Shown here: positions 35,527 through 42,888 of the stretch, piece by piece
Layout of the letters: every line of letters starts with the position of its first letter
How positions within the stretch are numbered: position 1 is the first letter of the stretch
Source of the DNA: Nostoc sp. NIES-4103
GTDB taxonomy: Bacteria > Cyanobacteriota > Cyanobacteriia > Cyanobacteriales > Nostocaceae
Direction: 5' to 3'
Assembly: GCF_002368335.1 (NCBI RefSeq)
Contig: NZ_AP018288.1
Location: 5,543,763 to 5,607,762, forward strand
Length of the DNA: 64,000 nucleotides
Position numbers and translations under genes: made by a program
The notes under the pieces: generated by a model
Databases searched by the model: none
What the model was told of the DNA's origin: nothing
What the model saw: the letters and a program-made list of their open reading frames with translations, nothing else

Positions 35527-36204
35527 ATGACTAAATTCGGCGTTGTTGTTTTTCCGGGTTCTAATTGCGATCGCGATGTTGCTTATGTCACCAGAGATAT
35601 ACTTGGGCAACCGACTCGCATGGTTTGGCATCAAGAAACAGATATTGCTGATTTGGATGTAGTAATCGTACCTGGCGGCTTTAGTTATGGAGATTATCTG
35701 CGCTGCGGTGCGATCGCGCGTTTTTCTCCTGTGATGCAGCAGGTGATTGAACACGCCCAAAAAGGTAAATTTGTCCTCGGTATTTGCAATGGTTTTCAGG
35801 TATTAACTGAAGCTGGACTGTTACCAGGGGCACTGACTAGAAATCGAGATTTGCATTTTATTTGCGATCGCGTCCCTTTAAAAGTAGAGCATAGCAACAT
35901 CCCTTGGACGCAAGCTTATACAGATGGTGAAATCATCACTCTACCCGTTGCCCACGGAGAGGGTCGATTTTATGCTGATAAAGCGACATTATCAGAGATT
36001 GAAGATAACGGTCAAGTGGTGTTCCGCTATGCAGGGGAAAATCCCAATGGCTCATTGAATAACATTGCCGGAATTTGCAATCGTCAGGGCAATGTTTTAG
36101 GAATGATGCCACACCCAGAAAGAGCATCTGATGCCATGCTTGGGGATAGTGATGGTTTGAGGTTGTTTCAGGGAGTGTTAGAGAAGGTAGCAGCGTTGGT
36201 GTAG
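35527..36204 (+). CDS. purQ: Phosphoribosylformylglycinamidine synthase subunit PurQ
   Basis: A 225-aa class I glutamine amidotransferase supplying ammonia to PurL. Catalytic Cys is in GICNGFQVL; the His/Glu pair is in MPHPERA near the C-terminus. FPGSNCDRD at the start and PGGFSYGDYLRCGA are typical. Operon with purS; purL is not in the window. Confidence 0.95.
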   Translation: MTKFGVVVFPGSNCDRDVAYVTRDILGQPTRMVWHQETDIADLDVVIVPGGFSYGDYLRCGAIARFSPVMQQVIEHAQKGKFVLGICNGFQVLTEAGLLPGALTRNRDLHFICDRVPLKVEHSNIPWTQAYTDGEIITLPVAHGEGRFYADKATLSEIEDNGQVVFRYAGENPNGSLNNIAGICNRQGNVLGMMPHPERASDAMLGDSDGLRLFQGVLEKVAALV

Positions 36205-36282
36205 ATTTACCTTCGCACTTCATAGTCAATAAAGTTAGGGGTACAACAATGTACTTCTAACTTTTTTGTATAAGTCAAGCTA

Positions 36283-36447
36283 AGAGGATGTCTGAAAAGT
36301 CCTTAACTATGTATCAAATGAGTTTAGATCCCCCTAAATCCCCCTTTTTAAGGGGGACTTTAATTCTTGTTCCCCCCTTTATAAGGGGGGTTAGGGGGGA
36401 TCTGAATGTACTTAAGATAACAGCCGAATACTTCTCAGACATCCTCT
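36283..36447. mobile_element. Miniature inverted-repeat element, AGAGGATGTCTGA family, copy 2
   Basis: The left end AGAGGATGTCTGAAAAGT and right end (reverse complement AGAGGATGTCTGAGAAGT) are 18-bp inverted repeats with one mismatch. The interior has two GGGGGA/TCCCCC hairpins. Its right edge supplies the TAG stop of the Uma2 gene. Confidence 0.75.
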
Positions 36448-37033
36448 AAATAATCTGCTGTAAATCCAACACAAATCCAGGTAAGACATTTTCCCCTGAT
36501 AAGCTAGTAGGATTGTCTAATATTTCTACATCTTTACCTGGACGATAAATTTCCACTCGCTTATTTTTGCGGTCAATTAACCAACCTAATCGAGCGCCAT
36601 TTTCAATATACTCTTGCATCTTATCTTGTAAGTCTTTTAAAGAGTCGCTAGGCGAGCGTAAATCTACTACAAAATCAGGACAAATAGGGGCAAATTTTTC
36701 TTGCTGTTCTGGGGTTAAAGCATTCCAGCGTTCAATTTTCACCCAAGAAACATCAGGAGAACGTTCTGCACCGTTGGGTAGGGTGAAGCCAGTTGAAGAG
36801 TCAAAACCTTTGCCTAATTTAGTTTGTTTATTCCAGATTCCTAACTCAACAACTATATCAAAGTTACGATTGCCAGTCTCACTACCTGTAGGTGGCATAA
36901 TTAATAATTCCCCTGATGCTGTACGCTCAAATCGATAATCGCGGTTTTTTTGACACATCTGGAAAAATTGTTCATCAGTCAAATTGATTTTCAATTTGAG
37001 TGTAGAAGGTAAAGTGCTTATCGTGGCGTCCAT
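36446..37033 (-). CDS. Uma2 family (DUF820) endonuclease-like protein
   Basis: A 195-aa Uma2 protein with MPPTGSETGNRN, SPDVSWVKIERW, CPDFVVDLRSPSDSL and GARLGWLIDRKNKRVEIYR. The usual ExR/ExK of this subgroup appears as D-L-R, a conservative change. Its final residues and stop abut a miniature element. Immediately upstream, in the opposite direction, is the EAD-CHAT gene; no functional link is shown. Confidence 0.88.
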   Translation of the reverse strand: MDATISTLPSTLKLKINLTDEQFFQMCQKNRDYRFERTASGELLIMPPTGSETGNRNFDIVVELGIWNKQTKLGKGFDSSTGFTLPNGAERSPDVSWVKIERWNALTPEQQEKFAPICPDFVVDLRSPSDSLKDLQDKMQEYIENGARLGWLIDRKNKRVEIYRPGKDVEILDNPTSLSGENVLPGFVLDLQQII

Positions 37034-37271
37034 AGGCTATTCTGAGCATCTTACTTTCTAGTTTAGTGTTGTGTGGGGTGCGATCGCAGAAAGTAAGTAG
37101 AAATCTCATTAAGCTTTTAGAGTCAAATTATACTTAAAATATATTTTAATGCCACACTCGCAAATCAATTTGTGCAACAGCGATGGCTTACACTGATTTC
37201 AACCATAATAAATGGTACTTCATTATACTTTAGTACTAAAATAAAAACTAGAAGTTTTTAGCACAAATAAA

Positions 37272-38249
37272 ATGGAGTCAGAAGTTTTTTTAAAGCAAGA
37301 GGATGTTATTCCGTTAACTAAGGCACTAACAATAGTGCTGAGGCAAAATAATACTGCTAGCGATCGCCAAACCCTTTTGGAGAATGCTGGTATCAAATCG
37401 GCTTTAATTGGTAACTTAAGGTTGGAATCACAACCTAATATATTAGCACCAGCTTTAGTCGCAGAATTTAGAAGATACCGTGTTGACAGCAGATGGTTAG
37501 ACTATCACCCAATGGTGAGTTTCCTCGAACATTTGTGCGATTTTGCAGAAGATTATCCTTTGTCACAGCAAGATGTCACTCTGTTCCGGCGACTTGTTGA
37601 ACAGGGCCAAAATAACTTACAGGCTTTTAAAGAACGCAGTACGAATGCTAAAATTGAGTCTTTCCAAGTTACTCAAAAAATAACTAAAAATCCTACAAAA
37701 ATTTTATTTTTAGCAGCAGACCCTAGCGATGCGTCTAGATTACGCTTGGGTCAAGAATTACGAGATATAAAAGAAAGACTACAACTTTCTAGCCAAAGAG
37801 ATGCGTTTATTTTAGAGGCTCGCACATCAGTACGACCCGGAGATATCAGTCAAGCTTTGTTAGATTTCAAGCCCAATATTGTGCATTTTTCAGGACATGG
37901 AAATCAGACAGGTGAATTGTTATTTGAAAATGCTTTAGGTGAAATTAAACCAGTCGCACCCCAAGCATTGAGTCAATTGTTTAAATTGGTGTCTGATCAA
38001 GTTAACTGTGTTGTCTTGAACGCTTGTTATTCTGACCTGCAAGCACAAGCAATTGCTGAACATATTTCCTTTGTGATTGGGATGAATAAAGCTATTGGTG
38101 ATCAAGCTGCCATTACTTTTGCGGTGGGATTCTACAAAGCACTCTGTGCAGGCGAACCTACTGAAAGAGCCTTCCAGTTTGGTTGTGTAGAGCTTCAACT
38201 CGAAAGTATCCCAGAAGAGTTAACCCCTGTTCTTCGCCAAAAAAATTAA
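37272..38249 (+). CDS. EAD-type adaptor domain fused to CHAT caspase-like protease
   Basis: A 325-aa protein. Residues about 12-110 form an all-helical domain shared with the next gene, of the effector-associated (EAD) type. After a linker, residues about 138-325 form a CHAT domain: KILFLAADPSDASRLRLGQELRDI, then VHFSGHG (catalytic H209) and VVLNACYSD (catalytic C252), both intact. CHAT proteases of the caspase/separase clan act in regulated proteolysis and cell death. The adaptor probably recruits it by homotypic contact. The substrate is unknown. Confidence 0.88.
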   Translation: MESEVFLKQEDVIPLTKALTIVLRQNNTASDRQTLLENAGIKSALIGNLRLESQPNILAPALVAEFRRYRVDSRWLDYHPMVSFLEHLCDFAEDYPLSQQDVTLFRRLVEQGQNNLQAFKERSTNAKIESFQVTQKITKNPTKILFLAADPSDASRLRLGQELRDIKERLQLSSQRDAFILEARTSVRPGDISQALLDFKPNIVHFSGHGNQTGELLFENALGEIKPVAPQALSQLFKLVSDQVNCVVLNACYSDLQAQAIAEHISFVIGMNKAIGDQAAITFAVGFYKALCAGEPTERAFQFGCVELQLESIPEELTPVLRQKN

Positions 38250-38380
38250 CAGAATTTGCTAGTTCACTATGACGCAAAAATTATGATGATGACAAATGTT
38301 GTAAAATAGACAAAATTAGGTATTGTAGAAAAGTTTTTAAAAGTAGGGCGTTGACAGCAGAAAAATCCTAATGGCAAAAC

Positions 38381-39283
38381 ATGGACTTTCTTAGTACTCA
38401 AGAAAAAGCACAGTTACAAAAATTTTTGGTTAATAACACACTGTTGAGAACAGCGGATGAAAACTTTCGTGGGGTTTTACTAGCCAATAGCGGTCTGGAT
38501 AAATACCGCAGCCGCATTGCTTTGAATAGGTCTTTACAGGAGTTCGTTCTGAGTCTTTGTGCTATTCTTTCAGAAAATCGCAATGAGGTTGATAGTTCAG
38601 CAAAACTGCCATTAATTGTCTTTTTGGAATATATTAGTGAGAGTGATGATAATCTCTCTACCCAAGATCAGGAATTTATTCAAAAAGTTATTATTAAGTG
38701 GGAACAATCAAAGAAACGACCTGTTTCCAGAATCCCTCCACAGCCGCCTAAATCTACTTCTTCTCCACCACAAAATAAGCTAAAAGAGACCACACCTCGA
38801 ACAGCACCGCCAGTCAAGAACAATAACAGAGATAACACACCAAGACAAACAAGGCGACCTGTTTCAACCGTTAATTATGCTATTGCAATTGGTACACAAA
38901 CATGGTTTATCCTATTACCAATTGTTGTTATCTGGTTCTATATAGGAGCTAGTAGTCAATCATTTATAGATAGTACTAATAGTAATCAGAAGGTTATTTT
39001 GTTAGTTGTTTTTGGTTCTCTTGGCGGGTTATTCAGTGGCTTAGGTGGATGGTTAGCATGGTGGCGCGTAACAGTAGTGCGTCGTCCAATTCAGTGGGAA
39101 CAAGCCCTGTTGTGTTCAGCTATCGGACTTGCTTGTGGGGGTGGTTGTTGGGCTAGCATTGGTTATGTTTTAAGTAATGGTGGGAATCTCCGTAACTACG
39201 GAGAGTTTGTGGGATTATTTTTTGGTTTAACTGTTGTGGTGGCAATCTTTGGGTGGCTGAGTCTCAGACGCACTAGAGCCTAA
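38381..39283 (+). CDS. EAD-type adaptor domain with membrane helices
   Basis: A 300-aa protein. Residues about 5-108 align with the N-terminal domain of the CHAT protein; shared points include LLANSGL against LLENAGI, IVFLEYI against VSFLEHL, and LSTQDQEFI against LSQQDVTLF. A Pro/Thr/Lys linker follows (about 110-165), then four hydrophobic helices (about 175-295) with a GGLFSGLGGWLAWW glycine-rich segment. No enzyme motif. Likely a membrane anchor or pore-type partner for the protease, 131 bp downstream of it. Confidence 0.8.
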   Translation: MDFLSTQEKAQLQKFLVNNTLLRTADENFRGVLLANSGLDKYRSRIALNRSLQEFVLSLCAILSENRNEVDSSAKLPLIVFLEYISESDDNLSTQDQEFIQKVIIKWEQSKKRPVSRIPPQPPKSTSSPPQNKLKETTPRTAPPVKNNNRDNTPRQTRRPVSTVNYAIAIGTQTWFILLPIVVIWFYIGASSQSFIDSTNSNQKVILLVVFGSLGGLFSGLGGWLAWWRVTVVRRPIQWEQALLCSAIGLACGGGCWASIGYVLSNGGNLRNYGEFVGLFFGLTVVVAIFGWLSLRRTRA

Positions 39284-39327
39284 TAGATAATCTGATGGGG
39301 GGAAGGGAGGAATTACTCCAGATGATG

Positions 39328-40830
39328 TCAAGGTACAGGTACGAACTCATAGCCATTACCAGGGCTTTTACTAGGACGAACTTCAACCAGCTGCATTGAA
39401 CTATTGCGATCGCCAGAACTCAAAAATTTGATAGTTCCAGAAGCACCATTTCCGGAAAAGTTGGCAGCAGACAGCGCTTGTTTCACACTAGCACGAGTAG
39501 GACTGGGATCGCGCCCAAGTGCTGCTATTAAAGCTTGCGCTGCATCATAGGACATAGCAGTCCGCCAATTTACTTTACCTTGCCAAAGCTCTTGAGATTT
39601 ACGGGAAAAGCTTGATCCCGGGTTAGCATCAATGTGCCAAGCAACTCCAACCACTAAACCAACTGCTGCATCACCGCCATCTTCTAAAATTTTCGGTGCA
39701 TAAAAACTATCTCCTCCCAGCAAATTTAGGCGTTTTTTGTTAGCCTGAATTACCAGCAGCGCTTTATCGAGCATATCAGTGTTAGCTGCTAGCATTAGCA
39801 CTTGTGTTCCCTTAGCAATTGCCTGTTCGACACTTTTACGGGCACTAAAATTAGAATCGGATAAGTCAAATTCTAAGTCTGTGTCAACTTGTCCTCCACG
39901 GGCAAGGACTTCTTCAATAAACTTAGATTTCAGAGATTGACTATATTTGCTTTGAGAATTGTAAATAACCGCTGCTTTCTGTTTTTTCAGCTTCGTCACC
40001 ATGTACTCAGCTAATGCCTTGGCTGCGATCGCATCATTGGGAACAGTACGAAAAACATACGGGCTAGAATCTGATAGTGCTACAGACGTACTCACGGGAG
40101 AAATTGCCACCAATTGTCCAGCATTGTACTCTTCTTTTGCTGCTAAGGTGGCATCACTAGCAAAGTGACCTATAACACCTAATGCATCTGTGTTTTTAAC
40201 TAACTCAGAGGCAATCTGTCCAGCAATATCGGTTTTATCGTCGTCGTTAGCAATCAATACCTTTAGGGGTACTCCCTTAATACCTCCAGCTTCATTGACT
40301 TCGTTTTGGGCTTGAGCCACTCCGCGCAAAATTTCTAAAGCACCGTTAGTCTTGCTACCAATTGGTACGACTACTGCGATCGTGTATGGGTTAAGATCTT
40401 GAACTTTAGCGTTATTCAGATAAATTAAGGTTTCTGGAGCGTTGCGATATTTCTGGATTGCCTCTTCAAATTCACTAATAGCTAGGGCATGATTACCTGC
40501 TACTATTTGCTCGATTCCTTTGGCTTTTGCTGCTTGGAAATCTGCATTGGGAGCGCCTGTTTCTTCTTGTTTAACTAAAATTTTATTGCCATAACTAATC
40601 CGCTCTTCCACAATTGAGGAATTCGGGGTGATTTCAGGTGTAGTAGTTGGGGTGATTTCAGGTGTAGCAGTTGGGGTTGTTTGGGATATTGAATTAGAAT
40701 TTGGTAAGTTCTCTGAGTCCGATAAGCTGGTTTTTTCAATGAGTTTTACAAACATTCCGCTACAAATCATTACTAGTGCGGCAATAGTGAGCGGTTGCCA
40801 ATTTTTAATAATTTTCTTCTGCATACTCAT
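39328..40830 (-). CDS. Membrane-anchored periplasmic ligand-binding protein (Leu/Ile/Val-binding type)
   Basis: A 500-aa protein: one N-terminal transmembrane helix (about 12-32), a Thr/Pro linker with PTATPEITPTTTPEITP, a short helical TPR-like region (about 90-140), then a type I periplasmic-binding domain (about 150-500; IAVVVPIGSKTNGALEILRGVAQAQNEVNEAGGI, VIGHFASDATLAAKEEYNAGQLVAISPVSTS, SYDAAQALIAAL). No ABC permease or ATPase is nearby, so it is probably a sensor rather than a transporter part. Converges with the EAD operon. Confidence 0.85.
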   Translation of the reverse strand: MSMQKKIIKNWQPLTIAALVMICSGMFVKLIEKTSLSDSENLPNSNSISQTTPTATPEITPTTTPEITPNSSIVEERISYGNKILVKQEETGAPNADFQAAKAKGIEQIVAGNHALAISEFEEAIQKYRNAPETLIYLNNAKVQDLNPYTIAVVVPIGSKTNGALEILRGVAQAQNEVNEAGGIKGVPLKVLIANDDDKTDIAGQIASELVKNTDALGVIGHFASDATLAAKEEYNAGQLVAISPVSTSVALSDSSPYVFRTVPNDAIAAKALAEYMVTKLKKQKAAVIYNSQSKYSQSLKSKFIEEVLARGGQVDTDLEFDLSDSNFSARKSVEQAIAKGTQVLMLAANTDMLDKALLVIQANKKRLNLLGGDSFYAPKILEDGGDAAVGLVVGVAWHIDANPGSSFSRKSQELWQGKVNWRTAMSYDAAQALIAALGRDPSPTRASVKQALSAANFSGNGASGTIKFLSSGDRNSSMQLVEVRPSKSPGNGYEFVPVP

Positions 40831-40957
40831 TTACCAAGCAAGTGATTGAAACTCTCATATAACTTACACAAAAACTCTCTGAGACTCTTATTAATCAGTA
40901 TTATCTGCGTTTTCTGTGGTTGAATTTTCCTTACCTGTGCGTAATACCGTTTCTTTG

Positions 40958-41208
40958 TGAAGCTGCATATAATTCACCCCCGGCTATTGCCGTCCCCCCT
41001 TACCAAGGCTACCGTGTATACACAAGTCGAATTACCCCCCTTAATCCCCCCTTATAAAGGGGGGAAACCGGAAATCCAGTTCCCTCCCCTTGATAAGGGG
41101 AGGGTTAGGGTGGGGTAAAATCCAGATGCATCAGGTATTTCAGACTTGTGCATACACCGTAGCTTACCAAGGGAGGACTACAGGGGGATATTATTATGTG
41201 CATCTTCA
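40958..41208. mobile_element. Outer miniature element interrupted by another
   Basis: Ends TGAAGCTGCATATAAT and (reverse complement) TGAAGATGCACATAAT are inverted repeats, with CCCCC-rich sequence inside each. It is split by the inner element at 41009-41162. Confidence 0.6.
41009..41162. mobile_element. Inner miniature element with 10-bp target duplication
   Basis: A 154-bp element. Left end CTACCGTGTATACACAAGTC; right end (reverse complement) CTACGGTGTATGCACAAGTC. It is flanked on both sides by CTTACCAAGG (40999-41008 and 41163-41172), a perfect 10-bp target-site duplication. The interior has two C-rich/G-rich hairpins. Confidence 0.8.
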
Positions 41209-41230
41209 TACAGAATTTATAAGTCCTGCC

Positions 41231-42826
41231 TCACTCTGAAATTTCCAGTAACTCAAATAACACTATGAGAATAAATGCTAATGCCCCAGCAAAAATAACC
41301 AATAGACATATGACTAATAGACCCGCTGGCCATATTTGCCAAAGCTTATTATATGGAATACTCTGTGGCAAAAGGAATAATGTAATAAGTGATGAGAATA
41401 CAGTAATTACCCCAAAATAAAATTTCTCTGGCAATGGGCTATTTTTAGCAAAATATAATGTTATGAAACATGTTGCAATGATTAACCAGAATATACTACC
41501 AAAGACTGTTCCCAAAAGACTGATTAGAAAAATAGCTATCAACCAACTGCCAGATCCTAAAATAGCTGCTTTACGTAATAACTGGGGATAGTTTAATTGC
41601 AAATCTTCCTTGGGAAATTGTTCTTCAAAGTATGGTATTCCTGATGAATTCCCAAAAATGGGAATTGGCTCAGGTTCGTCAACTGGGACTGGGTTTGGCG
41701 GTAAGGAAACCTGTGTCGGTTGAGGTTCGTTAACTGGGACTGGGTTTGGCGGTAAGGAAACCTGTGTCGGTTGAGGTTCGTTAACTGGGACTGGGTTTGG
41801 CGGTAAGGAAACCTGTGTCGGTTGGGGTTCGTTAACTGGGACTGGGTTTGGCGGTAAGGAAACCTGTGTCGGTTGAGGTTCGTTAACTGGGACTGGGTTT
41901 GGCGGTAAGGAAACTTCTGTGGCTTGGGGTTTAGTCGGCTGCTGTCCCGAAAAAGTGATTACCGAGTTGAGTGAAGACGGCGAAATTCTGCTCAACAGTG
42001 GTTCAAGGGCTTGTAAAGCTTCTGTTGTAGACTGGTAACGGTCTTTGAAGTGGTAGCGCGTCATTTTATCAAGGATAGTGGCTAACTCTTCACTAATTTG
42101 CGCCCAAGGTCGCCAGATTATCTCTCCTGTTTCATTGTCTTCTTGAAGTTGATTCGGATTCAAACCTGTCACTGCTTGGATACCAATAATCCCCAATGCG
42201 TAAATATCGCTGTTGGGACGAGGATTCCCTCGCCCTTGTTCTGTAGGCATATAGCCTGGCGTTCCAATGGAAATGGTGGCGTTGATGTTACCTTGACCTG
42301 GTGTGAATACTTGAGTCCGAATTTGCTTGACGGTACCAAAGTCAACGAGTACGAGTCTATTATCTTGGCGGCGTCGAATGAGATTGTCTGGCTTGATATC
42401 TCGATGGATTACATTAGACCCATGAACGAATTGCAGAATGCTTAAGACTTCTTGAAGCATCTCACAAACTTTGCTTTCAGACCAGCGTTGACCTGGCATA
42501 AGTTCATTGGTGAGGGGATACCCATCAATCCAATCTTGAACTAAATAAAATTCCTGATTTTCTCCAAAGTAAGCTAAAAGCCTGGGAATTTGGTCATGTC
42601 TGCCTAGCCTTTCTAGAGTTTGGGCTTCAGTCAAGAACAGACGTGTGGCATTCTCTATAAATTGCGGTTCACTACTAGCAGGCGTGAGGTGTTTGACAAC
42701 ACACACCGGATTGCCTGGTCGCCGTGTATCTTCAGCAATATAAGTCTGCCCAAATCCACCCGCCGCTAAACTGCGAACTATCAGGTAACGATTATCTAGT
42801 AAGTCGCCAGGTCTGAGTGCATTCAT
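41231..42826 (-). CDS. Hanks-type Ser/Thr kinase with proline-rich repeats and membrane helices
   Basis: A 531-aa protein. The kinase domain (about 12-280) is complete: GGFGQTYIAED, VVKHL, VIHRDIKPDN, DFGTVKQ and GTPGYMPTEQ. Then comes a linker with five copies of a 17-residue unit VSLPPNPVPVNEPQPTQ, and three to four transmembrane helices (about 405-525). The soluble kinase faces the cytoplasm. It lies 62 bp after the FHA protein gene, whose FHA domain could read its phosphothreonines. Confidence 0.92.
   Translation of the reverse strand: MNALRPGDLLDNRYLIVRSLAAGGFGQTYIAEDTRRPGNPVCVVKHLTPASSEPQFIENATRLFLTEAQTLERLGRHDQIPRLLAYFGENQEFYLVQDWIDGYPLTNELMPGQRWSESKVCEMLQEVLSILQFVHGSNVIHRDIKPDNLIRRRQDNRLVLVDFGTVKQIRTQVFTPGQGNINATISIGTPGYMPTEQGRGNPRPNSDIYALGIIGIQAVTGLNPNQLQEDNETGEIIWRPWAQISEELATILDKMTRYHFKDRYQSTTEALQALEPLLSRISPSSLNSVITFSGQQPTKPQATEVSLPPNPVPVNEPQPTQVSLPPNPVPVNEPQPTQVSLPPNPVPVNEPQPTQVSLPPNPVPVNEPQPTQVSLPPNPVPVDEPEPIPIFGNSSGIPYFEEQFPKEDLQLNYPQLLRKAAILGSGSWLIAIFLISLLGTVFGSIFWLIIATCFITLYFAKNSPLPEKFYFGVITVFSSLITLFLLPQSIPYNKLWQIWPAGLLVICLLVIFAGALAFILIVLFELLEISE
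41673..41927. repeat. Five tandem 51-bp repeats inside the kinase gene
   Basis: Five consecutive 51-bp units, nearly identical in DNA; differences are mostly in the first and last. They encode the 17-residue proline-rich repeat. Near identity implies recent or ongoing copy-number change. Confidence 0.92.
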
Positions 42827-42888
42827 AATCGTTTTGGCAACATCAAAAATTAATGATCAATTGATAGCTACAATTGTCTGCTATCTGG

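Noticed and set aside
39328..40830. Amino acid ABC transporter operon
   Set aside because: Only a membrane-anchored binding protein is present; no permease or ATPase genes flank it.
41031..41110. CCCCCC/GGGGGG hairpins as a terminator after the kinase gene
   Set aside because: They are interior parts of the inserted miniature element, so not evidence of a native terminator.
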